This document shows, piece after piece, positions 24,920 to 38,033 of a stretch of DNA of 64,000 bases; positions within the stretch are counted from its first letter, which is position 1, and every line of letters begins with the position of its first letter. The notes under the pieces were generated by a model. That model made no database searches and was not told the DNA's origin. It was given only the letters and a program-made list of their open reading frames with translations. The stretch comes from Litomosoides sigmodontis (lineage: Eukaryota; Nematoda; Chromadorea; Rhabditida; Onchocercidae). Both the position numbers and the translations under genes were made by a program. The stretch lies in the NCBI GenBank assembly GCA_963070105.1, contig OY718805.1, forward strand, positions 7,598,501 to 7,662,500. The letters run 5' to 3'.

Positions 24920-26085
24920 ACCTTAGTAATTCAGTGTTTCCCCTCGATATATGTTCATTCCATGTTGATGAGCTGATTTTTAATAGGTCATGTCAAAAAA
25001 ATTACCTAAAAATTTGTAGTTTTTGAAAATATTATTTCCTAGTAAATTTCTTTATTAATAGTTTGCATGCAAGGTACTATTTTGTTTGCATATTGGGATA
25101 CGTTTTTTTTGTGTGCATAGCTGTAGTATCTTCGTAATGTATATGACCACTGTATATAAAATCATTGTCACTTCTTTGATCAATGAAATAAAATTATGCT
25201 TCTTGCACTGAGCAATTCATGCGTTGTATTTGTAGTTCCTTTCCATCAAATGCTTCTCAGTTTTTTTTGGATCATACAAATTCTTTCTACCAAATAGTTT
25301 CTTAGTAGACCAGTGATAGTATTATTATTTACCATCTGTTCAGAACTGGTGGTCAACTGTAGAATTTGTCGGAAAATGAGCAATAAAGTGATCAGTGATT
25401 TTTTTCGGTTAGCTGGAATTTAGATATGACTGTGACTAATAATGATGATAATAACTGGTAAAAATTGAAGATGTGGATTTTATTCGCAATTAACTTTAAG
25501 CAGGCATCAGTTTTGAAATTGACTGGATTCAGAAGATGTATTTTTTATTCAATATAAAATTTGAAAAAGAAGAAGCAGAAGATACACTTTATCTTTTCTT
25601 TTTTTATCCGAAACCTGTTACATCGATGCCGAAATGTAAATCTTTTCTGCGTTATGATTTTTAATATGTACGTGAACTGAAGAGAAACAGCTATTCTCCA
25701 ATTGACCTCTACGCATCACTCAGATGGTTTTCCTCCAGGAATTTCTTAATAATTTTTTTAATATCTTCAATGCGACGTATAATCTCAGTTACACAATGCA
25801 TCGTAACATAGTATTCATGAAAAATTTTTAGTATGAGAGGGCATTCCTTTCCATAATTAGTGCGTTAGGTCATTCACTGTTTGTTACTCATTCTCGTGCA
25901 CATACGAGATGTCCTGATGCTCTCTTCGAGTTGTATGTTGATTCTGAAGACAGCCCACAATAAGAGTTATTTTAGTAAGTTCTGAGGAGAACTTGCGGCA
26001 GAAGTTGTTTGAAAAGGGGCTCTCTGAGAAGTGTTATCTTCCGTTCATCATATCTGGTTAAAACGCTTAAAGCAAAAATTTCAGA
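24920..26085. other. 3' UTR of vha-9 and upstream region of clpp-1
   Basis: No gene seen. AATAAA at 25187-25192 probably ends vha-9, giving a 3' UTR of about 270 bp. The remaining 900 bp is AT-rich and ends with a TTTCAG acceptor at 26084, one base before the clpp-1 start codon. Confidence 0.5.
25187..25192 (+). terminator. Polyadenylation signal, vha-9
   Basis: AATAAA 268 bp after the vha-9 stop codon, in an AT-rich 3' UTR. Called from the hexamer and its position only. Confidence 0.55.
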
Positions 26086-27636
26086 ATGAGAGGATTATCA
26101 CTTATTCGGCAGCTATTTCACCATCGGCAGTTGCACAGTTCATTATTTAGGCCACAAACAATACCAATGGTGGTCGATCAGGATGGACGTGTTGAAAGAG
26201 TTTATGACATTTATTCACGACTGCTGAAAGATCGTATTGTTTGTGTGATGACACCGGTTTGTCTTTTAGCTATTGAATTCATTAACATTACATGCTAGTC
26301 GATGATAGTTTAAATTCATTTTTATCACTTTCTTATAAACTACTCGATTATGTGCGCAAATTGTCGTAGTTCATTAGGTTCGACAACAACATGTTATTAA
26401 AGATGAGAAGGAAGGGAAAGCATTCTTTTTCGCTTTATGTTGATGGACGATTTTTTTTAGATAAATGATCAGGTAGCCGCTTCCATCATTGCACAGCTTC
26501 TCTTTCTACAAGGTGAAAGTGCGAAGAGCACTATTAATATGTATATAATGTGTCCTGGTAAGCAAATTTTTTTACATTTGTTATCTTTTTTCTTTTTCAG
26601 ATCAAAATTTAATTTGAAGATTCAAATCAATTTTCAGGTGGCAGCGTGACTGCTGGTTTAGGCATTTATGATACGATGCAGTATATCAGTGCTCCAGTAG
26701 CAACTTGGTGTATTGGCCAGGTGACAATATCCATAAAAATCTATATCTTTCATTTTTCTTTGATAAAACATGATTGCATTTGCTCTCTTTCCTTTATCAC
26801 AGACACTTTGTTTTAAGAGCTGATTATTTGATGATAAGTCCGTGAAATTTTAGGCTGCGAGTATGGGTAGTCTTCTACTCTCTGCTGGTGCGAAAGGGAT
26901 GCGTACATCGTTGCCTAATGCTCGTATAATGGTTCATCAACCGAGCGGTGGTGCTGAAGTACACATTAATTTATATAGCTCATATTATTACTGCTGTCTG
27001 TAATTCTGTTGCTTCTTCAATGTAGTAGTTTGTGAAATCTAAGTATTTAGTAACTCATATTGCGCCATGAGCTTTTTTTTTCATCTCTTTTTTTGAGGGT
27101 CAAGCATCAGATATTTTGATTCGGGCTGAAGAGATTGGTCGGCTCAAAACACGACTGAACAAAATTTATGCCGTTCACACAGGTGAGTGAGGCTTGTTTA
27201 ACATGCTTAAGTGCCAGCTAATTTTAAAACTTGCTTTAATATGACTAGTGAATGACTCAAACATACTGTTTAATGTAAATACTCCTCACTGTGTCATATA
27301 GGAAAGGAGTGACTTATTAGTCTTGCTCTGGATTCCTGGTCTACCTATTTCTTTTCCATCATCGTTGGTGTTATGAGAAAATATTACTACAGGCATTTGT
27401 TGCTGCTTTGCTAGAAATTCGGGGATTTTTTCCACCTGCTTTAAAGAGCAATAAAGCTTGATTTTTGTCATGCATCGAGTACCTGAAAAATTGCTCTACT
27501 TTCTGTTGTCGTGTTTGCAGGACAGGATATCAAAGTAATTGAGGAGGCACTAGATCGGGATAGATACATGAGTCCTGAAGAAGCCAAGCAATTTGGTATA
27601 ATTGATCAAGTAGAGGCTTCAGCATTTGATTTGTGA
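26086..27636 (+). CDS. clpp-1: Mitochondrial ATP-dependent Clp protease proteolytic subunit
   Basis: Serine peptidase that forms a double-heptamer barrel with ClpX in the mitochondrial matrix; in C. elegans CLPP-1 is required for the mitochondrial unfolded protein response. Six exons: 26086-26256, 26461-26557, 26638-26720, 26854-26958, 27098-27182, 27521-27636; 218 aa with all phases closed. The first 23 residues are Arg/His-rich without acids ([20 protein letters not shown]), a mitochondrial presequence. The catalytic triad is visible: Ser120 in [11 protein letters not shown], His145 in IMVHQPSGG and Asp194 in [20 protein letters not shown], the oxyanion loop region, is intact. The acceptor before exon 5 is TTTTGAG rather than CAG. 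AATAAA at 27816 is the likely polyadenylation signal. Confidence 0.97.
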
Positions 27637-27815
27637 TTTTGTTTGTTGTTTTTATTGCTATTGTACTTTCTGAGCAGTAATTTCTGCTGCAGTTGTTATT
27701 CATTTTTCGGTTGTTGAGAAGCACTAGTACTGGACAGTGCTTCTTAAAGGAATTGATATTTTTCAACTGATGGATGATCCTCTGCAAATATTTGCCTTCG
27801 GCCACGAATCAAAGG

Positions 27816-27821
27816 AATAAA
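27816..27821 (+). terminator. Polyadenylation signal, clpp-1
   Basis: AATAAA 180 bp after the clpp-1 stop codon. It is the first canonical hexamer on that strand after the gene. Confidence 0.6.
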
Positions 27822-30101
27822 AGTCATCAAACAGAATCAATGTGTGCATTCATGTATTTGACTAAAGCGAGAGTTAATTTTGTGTGAAGTGCATAAACAC
27901 AACCCGTTGCAAGTGTTGTAAAAAAGTTAGAGTTAAAAGATTTTCGTTTAGCTCAAACTCAAGTGCTATTTCCAAAATTGAAACAGTTTTTCCTAGTTAG
28001 TCTGCTTGAACTATTAAATTGCAGTCGATTTTACACTTTCAAAGGACACTAATTTTATGCTTTGATTTTGGAATTAACATAATATCACACAACGAGATGT
28101 TCCATCCCACTTGGTCAACTTATTACATAATCGCATAATCGGACAATAAAAGTGGCGAGTAATCATTGTAAAAACATAGTGCGTTTATTAATTCATACAA
28201 AAAATACTTCAAGTTAACCAAATCGTTGATCAAAGCTAATTATGCTAAGCTAAGTGAAATGCAAATGTCCACATTGCTGATTGGTGAAGTTTTCAAGGTA
28301 GTAGTAATTAAGAATGGGAAGATATTAGAGTGCGGAAATGGGGAATTTTGGTAAGCATTAAAGTGGAGGGAATTATTATCTGTTTGCAGTACACGACGAT
28401 GACACTCGACAGGAACTGATAAGATAAGGGGAAGTTAAGGGCTCCTTTTTTGGTTTGTATAGGAGGCATAAAGAAGGGAGGATGGAGGAGATTGAAGTGC
28501 TACAAGCAAGCAGTCTGTTGTATGCTTGCAAGTGACGATGACACAGTTGGCGTGTCTCTCCTGCATGACACCTCTTGTACTGCTGCGTTTCACTTCGCTT
28601 CAATGCTTCAATGCTTAGCATCAAACTGTGCATAAAATCCAATCATTCCTTACGGTGATATTATGCACATTTTCATGCGACGCATTCAAGTTCTCCTTCA
28701 ATATCTCAAATATCCTCCCTCTCTGCCAGATGTTTTTCAACAATTTACCAATCCTCCCACCACATTACCCCTCCTCCTCCTCCTCGAATTAACTATTATT
28801 ATTTCCACTGGTAAGTAAGTTCTTTCCACAGTTCTCATCACTTCATTTTAAATTTTCATTCACAATTGAACTGTAATTACTGCGGCAGTTAACTTATCCT
28901 ATCAAATTAAAACAAATGATTAATATCAGTAGGAAATTAGTTAACATGTATTTTTAAATCTTCCAATCACGTATTGCACACACATATATATATATATATA
29001 CATATATATACGCATATATAATGTATACGTCTACGTACATTGACTATTGTTGTTATCATTAAAATGTTTCATATAGATTGCATCATTTTAACGCCCAATA
29101 TTTTCATTCTTACAATTCGTTCAATGCAAAATAGCAATTTTCGATTTTGCTGAATAATTTAAATGTGAATTTTATTGAAATTAAAATTCATCATTTTGAT
29201 GTTAGGCTTTACCTGGAGCTTCATAAATAGACATTTAGTTCATTTCTATGCTACGTGTATTATACAATATAATACATTGAAATATTTCTCGAAAGCTGAG
29301 CAAGAAATGGAGAAAAAAACTGATTATAATTTCATATTTATTTGATGATGCAATGATTCATTCACCTCACTTAAAAATCTCACATGAACCATTTCATCGA
29401 TCTCTTCTTGATAACGAAAATGGATGGGAAATGCTCCAAAATTGTTCGATATTTAAGAATTTTGAGCAACAAACTGAAGTAATACACTATTTATGAGGGC
29501 CATGATTAGAATAATTTAGCTATTTGATAAGCTTATATGAGACCAGAATCACCGGAACATTAGACAGGCTGTAATTTACTAAAAACTATTGAAATTTAGT
29601 TACACTATTTGTCATTCTTTTATATAAATTGAAAAAGTTCACTACTGTGTCACAAAAAGAGAAAATATCGTACACATTAGCAACATAATGATTCTTTTAT
29701 AATATTCCACTGTGTAAAGATTTAGTCCATTTCTATTCGCTACTACAAAACTGTTCCTTTATTGCTTAATTTTGTTTGAATCATTTCATCATTCAGTAAA
29801 TCAATCAGTACTCATCTGTCGCAATTCATTAAATTTGATCAGTTAAGAGTAACGGGGTTTACTTAAAGTCTTCATTTTCTACGTTTTGTTTTTGCTTAAT
29901 ATCCTGTTCTTGTGAGTAAAAAGTTTTCAAGAAATCTACACCGTTTGACACTACATGCAGAGTTATTACATGTGTTTCCTGTTTGAACATCCATCATAAA
30001 TTTATCGCCAGATAATCTGACACTCACACCAAATATTTTGATTTAAATTTATAAATGGATATTTAAGTATATGTTCAGATTAATTTATAAAATTTAAAAA
30101 G

Positions 30102-30106
<5 letters not shown>

Positions 30107-30173
<67 letters not shown>

Positions 30174-30178
30174 AAGAA
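30107..30178. repeat. (TA)n(GA)n compound microsatellite
   Basis: Pure TA repeat passing directly into AG repeat and then GAAA-type units, in the gap between clpp-1 and the Rab GAP gene. Confidence 0.9.
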
Positions 30179-30963
30179 ACATGATAACATTGGAGAATAT
30201 TATGAAATACGTACTAAAAACACAATATATAGTTGTTTATACGATAATACATGACGGAAAAATTAAAGGTAACAGTGACATGTGACGCATGATAATTATA
30301 TTATATTGAATCATGAAGTAAAAGAAGAAAATAAAAACCCGGAGAGAAATGAAAGGAAGTTTAAAAATGTTTAAAAGCCCTTCGCAAGGAGGCCGAAGAT
30401 CTAGAGTAATGTAAAGAAGCTCAAGTGAACGAAACTACGATACATAAACTTGAAATGGGATTTCTTGATATGAAAACACTCGCAACAATATGTTATTCAA
30501 AGATTACGAAAATCCTATCTCAAGCATTAAATTTTTTTTATAGCACTCATTTACTGGAGCCAATAAAGGAAATTTTCGCGAATTCTCTACGAAGCATGGA
30601 GCATGGAGATACAACTCTTGAAGCATGGCGATACACAGTGAAATATACAGCCAGTTATAGCAAGTCACGAATAAATATATAACTTCATCATTCAATCCTA
30701 TACCTTTGAAAAGGCCTATCATGAGAGTTTACAATATTTCCAACACTGATAAGTAAGCCTGTATCAAGAGCTATGCTTTGGAGAAAAGTTGCTGTAGATA
30801 ATTTATGCCCTGCATGCAGTACCATCTCGGAAGTACTAATCCAACAGCCACTTGAGCAATCATTGTGTTCATAGAAGTTGACCATTCATTAGTACTCAAA
30901 AGCACTTTGGATTGCAATATACTGCTATAGTGCTTACGGATATAACACTTACGTCAGCGACTA

Positions 30964-30969
30964 TTTTAT
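30964..30969 (-). terminator. Polyadenylation signal, TBC1D15-like gene
   Basis: TTTATT on the plus strand, AATAAA on the minus strand, 24 bases beyond the stop codon of the Rab GAP gene, implying a very short 3' UTR. Confidence 0.5.
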
Positions 30970-30992
30970 TCAGCCGAATGAACAAATTATTT

Positions 30993-33900
30993 TTATCCTT
31001 CATTGAAATCAGAAGAATTACCCAGCGATAGAATCTTGCACACATGAATTGGAAGTTTGTCTTGACTAGCAGCAAGTTGATGAAATATAGCTTCCGCCGA
31101 AGTTAATGTGTCATTTAAATCAATATGCATCGATAGATCGTTTATATGCTAAAATAATAAAATAAAGCCAAATATTTCTAACTAACATATCCGATACATC
31201 CTGAAATTTTATTAGGATTATCAAATGCCACAACAGCAAATTTTCAAGAAAGTTTTCAGTAAAGAGGAATGTGTGGTAACTGCTAGCCGACTTCAGCAGG
31301 CAATTTTCAAATTTAAGCAAGCTTCTAAGTCCTCTGACTTGATTACACCTACACATCATGATACACCTAATGGTTGATTCAATAAAGTACCAATTTTTGA
31401 GATATAAAAATAGTAAGGAGAAATGAACTAACCTTAAGAATTTCTGTTAAGCCAAATTTATTTTCGATGATGAAATTCATCTGTTGATCAAGGATTGCCA
31501 CACATACTAAGAGATGGAAATTCGAGCACGGTAAATCAGTCCACAAAACCTAAATAAATATAAAGTATTCAATGCGACTGTGGGTTACATAACGTAAGAA
31601 AATGAATTAAAAGTATTAACCTCCCACAATCGCATAATATCATCGAAACAAAACTCTCGTTTGAAGACAACTAGGACCCATCGAAAACAGAAGTACATGT
31701 CATCAGAGTTATGACTTTCTGCAAAACATGAAAAATTGCTGAAGAAAAATAACTTTTGAATGCTTGAAGAAAAACTACTTGATTTGCAGTAATTATAAAA
31801 ATCAAATTGTGGCTTTTTTAATATACAGATATCAAATATAGATAGAAATATAAAATAGCAAACCTAAATAATTGGCCAATTTGGGATTAACAACCATAAG
31901 AAGATCGCGCAAATCCATCAGCTGCTTTTTAATGGAAGACTGATCCAATTCGAAATTTTTGTGCTATAAACAGAAATTTTGTGTAAAAATCGAACATTTC
32001 AGTTAATCATGGTAGGTAAACAATCTTAATAGAAGTGTGGAAGTACAAGTTCTGACTCGTTTTTGATTCGTCTACTGCACAGATTGTGAAAAAATTCCAC
32101 AGTCGTTATACAATAGAACGTTATCAATATTGGAGAGCCAAAAAATTGTCTATGCTGTGTTCTGAAGTCAATAAACAAAAAATATTTAGCAATATGCAGC
32201 TACTAGCTGTCATCGCTAAGTAGCTGCTGTAGGTGGTATCGCTTACTAAAAAACTAATCAAATTCTTACCACTCTGTTTAACAATCCAACAAAAGCCCAA
32301 AATGCATGAACTTCATTCTGCAGCACGACAAGGAGAGGAGAAAGGAAATCACTCATTCCCTGTACATAACCTGAAGCATATGAAAACTTCATTTGCGGTC
32401 AAAGAAATAACAAAAGATTTTTACTTTTATATAACTTATTTGCAAATGACTAAAATTACTTTTTTTCTGAAGAAATTAACAAAAGCAAGAATACAGAGTA
32501 CAAATATATGTCAGGAAGAACCAACCGAGGTCAAAATTATACATACAATACGTCATCAAAATGTCGTTGAGGAGTATGAGATTGCCATTGTCACAACCAC
32601 CGAAGAAAGTATGGGTGCGATCTGTTCGAGATACATCTTTATCTAAAAATAATGTAAAAGTTCATTAAAAATATAACAAAAATTTGAAAATACAAAACAC
32701 TGATAAATCGCTTTACAAAGTACCAATTAAGGCCTTCCTAGCAGCAAATTCGCTAAATCTATTTTCCTGATCTTTGCTTATCGTCTTCCACTGCAGCTTC
32801 ATGCGATAATAATCTTCGGAAAGCGTTTTGTACATCTTAAAAACGAAAAATTTATATAGAAAAGAATTAGGAAAAGACTTCATTCAAAAATGGCAAGTCG
32901 AAAGTTTTTTTTACTAACTCTAAGAACCAGACAAGGGCATGAAAACTAGCCGATAATAAATAAATCAATAAGAAAAACGAAAAAAAAATACTGCTTCATT
33001 TTCCGCAATAGATTTTTTCCAATCGTACACGCCGAGAAGATATTTCCATGCTTCCTTCCTTAACAACGGATCCAAACCACCACGAAAGATCAGTACTTTT
33101 AATGAATGAACATCTCTAATCGAACCGTCAGGCATTCTGAATGCATTGGGTTTAAAAAAAAGCGAAGAATCCCACAATTGCGAATTTTTAGAAAGTTAAT
33201 GAATGCGTTTAATTCACACGAAAAGAAAGTTTTCCTTACTTATATTTTTGCCAGAGTGTCTCAGTTAATGGCTGTTCCCTTGTAAATTCTGGACGTTGTG
33301 GTAATTCTAAATGTGTTATAAGTTCAAACCCTGCATCATCATGCGACCTGTAAAATTAATTCAAAATGCTATCTGCAAAAATAAGCGAAATAATCGAATA
33401 TATTCAGTTGAAACATGTACCTTAGAATACCTGCCGCTTCATCTTCCTTTTCTCTTAGCTCCCTCATTGCTCTGATTTTTTCTTCTGCGCTCACTGCGTC
33501 TGATTCCAGCATAGAAGGTATTACCTCAAAATGAATATTTACATATATTTGCAGTCCGTTACATTTGTTCACAAGTCAAACTGGGAATCTCATAGAATTA
33601 TATAAGTGATAATGATCAATAACAAAGCAGAACAAAATAACTCCTAAAGAATCTTAAGATATTTGAAAGAATATAAAGTTTTCATGTGGAATTTTATGCA
33701 CAATACATTACAACAAAGACAAGAAAGAAATGTACCTGTTCTTGGACAAATGTTGCCACTTTTCCAAGTCCTGTCATTGCTGTTGCGTACGGCTGTGCCA
33801 TCATACGCTGTAACAGAAAATTAGATGTGGAAATATCTTAGTCGGAATACAATTCCTTCATAATACTAAAGGCAACAAAATTGTTAAAACATATATGAAA

Positions 33901-35253
33901 ATACCGAAAAGAAATCACTGTTCAAATCCAAAATCGAGACAGATTGTTCCAAAGCTTCAAGGCGCTCATCCGTGAAAAGTACCAAATTTGCTTCACGAGC
34001 TGAGCGTTTGAGTGTAGCATATCTGAAATGCATAAAAAGAAAATCAATATGTGGAAGTTGTAAATATTTAAAAAAAATGTTACCTTTGTAAGTTATCAGT
34101 AAAAGAAGCTATTCCACCCTGACGAAAATACAGTGGTGCATAGCCCGAACCGTCTTTGCCAATAAAGCGTATCCAAGGATATCCTCCAAAAAAATGAGAG
34201 ATTGTATACAAAAGAAGATAAAATTATTTCAGTTTACACAGAAATAAACATTCAAAACTATGGTACTGTCCAGTCAAAAAAATGTTATTAAAAATATTCT
34301 CTGTAATGAATGCTGAAATTTGCAGGAGTTCAACAAGTGCCACCTTCGTTAGATTTCAATTTTAAAATGCTTGGCCTGAATTATAAAATCGACAATCATT
34401 TAGCAAAAAAAGAACACCTTTCTTGGGCTCAACACATTGAAATGATCTCAAATCCTTAATATCAATTGAAAATTTCAGCTTATTTATATGATCTCTACGT
34501 GATCCGCCACTATCTGATGAAGTTGAGAGATTTTCACTGTCATCTTCGGCTGCAAGAACCCAACCATCTTCTTCCATCGGAATCCATTCAATCATTACAC
34601 CATATGGCTAAAAAGAACAAGGAATTCTTGACTGTTGTTCCTACTCATATTGATAAAAGCCTTAATTTCAGTTCGAAGAGCAACTGTCAAATAAATACAA
34701 GATAATTGGACGAACTTTTTCAATCAAAGATAATTTCCCACTGATATAACAGTCTTCTGTCTCTTCGCCTTCTACAGCTCGTTTCGCAGCAACTCCTTGC
34801 AGCATAAAAGTCTCCTAAAAGTATAAATCTTATGACGAAACATAACTATTATCGTTCTCGCCCTAGAGAGAACTTTTAGAGTTAATTACCGCATTACAGA
34901 TACGAGAACCAAAACTACACCAGAATATCTGATAAGACTTTGAAGAAAGAACTGTACCATGCACCGCCATCATAGAGTGTACTTCTACAACAGTACATTT
35001 TTGCTTCAATCAGCTATTGTTATCATTTGGAAGAAGGAAAAAACGTAAGGACATACTGTAAAACTCAAACACGGTTGTGTAAAAATCGCTATTCATGGGA
35101 GAGGATAAAACATTACCTTAAAAACTAGATGAAACGTAGGTATAGTAAGCTAGCAAATGATAGTAATATTCTAAAATAATAAAACATCAAAACTATACTT
35201 ACACGTGTAACAAATGAAGAATGAATACTGCTCACATCGTCCAAAGCTTCCAT
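30993..35253 (-). CDS. TBC1D15/17-type Rab GTPase-activating protein
   Basis: Predicted GAP for Rab GTPases; the mammalian TBC1D15/17 proteins act on Rab7 and mitochondrial dynamics. Sixteen exons close in phase to 596 codons: 35203-35253, 34716-34814, 34418-34607, 34084-34183, 33905-34022, 33736-33807, 33421-33524, 33240-33347, 32992-33136, 32724-32835, 32526-32642, 32270-32370, 31864-31963, 31621-31718, 31433-31549, 30993-31148. The N-terminal half matches the family's Rab-binding region (SSIHSS, YISGKLSLIEKPYGVMIEW). The TBC domain starts at IFRGGLDPLLRKEAWKYLLG. The arginine finger (KDVSRTDR) and glutamine finger (GYVQGMSD) are both present, followed by FCFRWVLVVFKREF and the C-terminal HINDLSMHIDL. 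The start chosen is the ATG in VIMEALDD; upstream in-frame ATGs exist near 35308-35319. A minus-strand AATAAA lies about 25 bp past the stop. Confidence 0.94.
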
Positions 35254-36600
35254 TATCACCGGCCCTCTTTTCTTCTGATAATGTCGATAAATGAAATATG
35301 CCGGGATCATCAACGACAACTGATGAAATTACTCCTTCCCCTTCAACAACAAAAGGAAAAGAAAAATGTAGGCATTGCAACAAGCAATCGATGATTTCGT
35401 TGTCGATCGTTTTGCTAATTTGCTTACACTTTAATGCAATCGAAAGATGATTATTTATCGTGCTATCGCCATTTTTCACGCCACGTTATACTTTAACATT
35501 ACACAACAGTACATAGTGATGTACTTTATGTAAGCCTTACTACCTTAACATTTTAGTAATGATAATGCTGATGTGAGTGAGATTTTGCTTTGTTGTTCAT
35601 ATGAATTGAAATTAAATGATGCTACGTCTACCAGCAATAACATCACAATAAAGACATCTTTTAACAGTTTTCAAAAATTTACCAAATGTGTAAGACAAAT
35701 ACGAATTGACTATTTTTTAGCACGGAAAATGCGGTGAAGTGTTGAAGATTTTTAATCTTCGTTCTAAAGTAAAAAACTTAACGCCCTAAATCAAAGTTTG
35801 TTTCACGTTAGCTTCTGAGCAATGTACACATACACATACATGCACACGTACACAGATGAGTAGCCAGAGAAGAGTAAATTTTGGGTTGTCATCAAATGAA
35901 CACATCGTTTCAGCAGCAATAAATTAGAGCAGTAGTAAATCGATCGCCGCGTTGCAATCAATCGGCAGCGGCAGTGTTGCGAACGTTGCTGATCGCAGCG
36001 CGGCAATCAACGGGGAATGGCGCAAAGTGCGACGAAGTGAGTTGCCACTAGTTCGGGGTTGCAGATGTGGTGCATGGTCATGCGCTGATCATCACGCATA
36101 AGTCGAAAGCGCATCACGTGCTCTCCCCAGCTCCGTCCGTTACTTTTATGCATTTTAATGCACCGGTGGTTTGACGTAATCTGCGCACTCATGCGAAAAG
36201 AATGGAAGTTTTGTCTCTTTGCATCGCATAAATAACAGTTTCGCTTATGTCAAAACTAAGTAACAAGTAATTTATCAATTTTCACTTACATACTCTTAAG
36301 TAACTTGTTCGGTGATCGACAATTGATAGTTTTGTTTGGAGCTTTACCTTTGTTTTTCTTTTAACATGACAAGTCACAAAGTCACATGCTTCGTGCGCTG
36401 TAAAATCATGAAATTATTGCTATTTTAACGTTCGACTAATCTTCCACTTCATTATTTCGCATTAGTTTGTAACTTTTCCAATATATTTAACTTGAGAGTT
36501 TTGCAGGTTCTTTCTTGTTTCTGGTAACCCAACCGATTCTTTCATTAATTTCGTTATTGCTCTGTGGTGGTACCATCGATGTATGGGGGAACGAACGAAT
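35254..36600. promoter_or_regulatory. Divergent promoter region of the TBC gene and rnf-11-like gene
   Basis: About 1.35 kb between divergent start codons. The segment at 35930-36130 is noticeably richer in G+C (CGCCGCG, GCAGCGGCAG) than its surroundings and may be the core promoter or 5' UTR. At 36505 the sequence GAGAGTTTTGCAG is a plausible spliced-leader acceptor for the plus-strand gene. Minus-strand frames at 35803-36192 have no recognisable features. Confidence 0.45.
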
Positions 36601-38033
36601 ATGGGGAACTGCTTGCCATTATTGTTTCCGAACTTATTGCGTGGAGATGATCACTCTCCACTGGAAGAAGTCATTGATACTACTAGTGGCAACAGTACTG
36701 GATCGAGACATTCCGATTCAGAGGTTGTAACGCTTCGTAGTTAACTTTTATTGGATAATTTTTTGACATTGCTCTCCGTCACTGTTCATCTCATAGGGAT
36801 GGATTTAGTCGTGAAGTTAGTATTAATGAAAGAGTGTGTTCAAAGGCTGATTTAGTCTCTCACTACTACTAATACTAGTACTACTCTGTTCCAGTTGATG
36901 TTTTCAAGCTGCATCCAAAATATTTTAATTGTACTACGTTAACACATATTTAATATATGTAAAGTAGTCTATTGTACAACAATTTCCGGGGCTATCAAAC
37001 TTTTGTGTTCAAGCTTGAAACTTTACTGCAAGAACTTTACTTGAAGAGCTTCTTGTTGCTTAGGATTTTTTTCATCTCTTTGTTTTTATATTGGTTTATA
37101 TATCATTTACCTTGTTTTTTCGTTTCAGTTACCGAATGCATACATAAATGAACTATTGATCTCAGGAGCAAATAACGAAAGAAGACAAGAATTGCTGATA
37201 GAGGACCCCAAAAAGGCGCACGTGTCAGCCTTATTAGAACAAATTCCCGCTGACACATTTAAGAAAGAGGGACAAATGAATGATATCGAGTAAATATTTT
37301 ATATACTCCTTGTAATCGATCAAAAAAAAAATGTTTATAATAAATAATATTTTGAGTTGAGATGGGAAAAGTGGGAAGAAGTAGGCTGTTTTGATACAGT
37401 TTAATGTTAAGCCATTGCTTTTTACATCTAGAAGCTAATTTTAAAACTTTAGGTAATTTTTACATATCTCTTAAAGAAAACCGTTTTATAGAATTTTCGT
37501 GCGTCATCCTGATTACTTTTGACAAAATTGATTATCGTTTGACGGGGAATGATCTTAACTGATAAAACATGCGGTAGATTATTTCATGTTTCAGTATCTT
37601 TATGTTGCAACAGATTTTCGTAGTCTTATTGCAAGAATACACTTATTACAAGAATAATATAATTTGTCATTAAAAGCTGTATTAACAGTGGAGTACATTA
37701 GACTACCCAGGTTGGGAGCTTTTTTTTCAGTTAGTAATAGTAGTCTAGGAGAAATTTGTCGTGACATGTTAATCCTTTCATTTATTTAGATGCCCAATTT
37801 GTATGGTAGATTTCATTGATGGCGATCCGATTCGTTACTTGCCTTGCATGCATTGCTATCATAAGAACTGCGTGGATGACTGGTTGATGCGCTCCTTTAG
37901 CTGTCCATCGTGTATGGAACCTGTTGATTCAGCTATGCTATCATCATTTGCCGCCCACACACTTAGAGGTTTAGAGGCATTGGCTTGTTGTCCGGCTACT
38001 TCTGGTGTTCATCATAATTTTCCATCTTCTTAA
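36601..38033 (+). CDS. RING-H2 finger protein, RNF11 orthologue
   Basis: Likely E3 ubiquitin ligase or ligase adaptor on endosomal membranes, where mammalian RNF11 works with Nedd4-family ligases and the A20 complex. Three exons, 36601-36723, 37129-37289 and 37790-38033, give 175 aa (human RNF11 is 154). The start MGNCLP has Gly2/Cys4 for N-myristoylation and palmitoylation as in RNF11 (MGNCL). The RING-H2 is complete: CPIC, then CMHCYHKNC and CPSC. RNF11-specific residues are GDPIRYLPCMH, DDWLMRSFSCPSCMEPVD and LSSF near the C-terminus. Unlike human RNF11, no PPxY motif is seen between the lipidation site and the RING. A frame with a non-ATG start at 36515 runs through the same DNA in another phase and is a shadow. 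Confidence 0.93.

Larger units (their letters stand above)
27637..30992. other. Intergenic region between clpp-1 and the TBC-domain gene (convergent)
   Basis: About 3.3 kb with no supported gene. Contents: the clpp-1 3' UTR with AATAAA at 27816-27821; AT-rich sequence with (TA)n tracts at about 28984-29020 and 30107-30148, the latter followed by GA/GAAA repeats to about 30178; and, next to the TBC gene stop, minus-strand AATAAA at 30964-30969. Short frames at 28376-28642 and 30425-30885 show no family features. Confidence 0.45.

Noticed and set aside
32233..32646. Plus-strand 137-codon frame
   Set aside because: It lies antisense to two exons of the TBC-domain gene whose translation matches a conserved family; the plus-strand reading has no recognisable feature.
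36515..36730. Plus-strand frame over the first RNF11 exon
   Set aside because: It begins at a non-ATG codon in the wrong phase; the MGNC frame from 36601 matches the RNF11 N-terminus and joins the RING exons.
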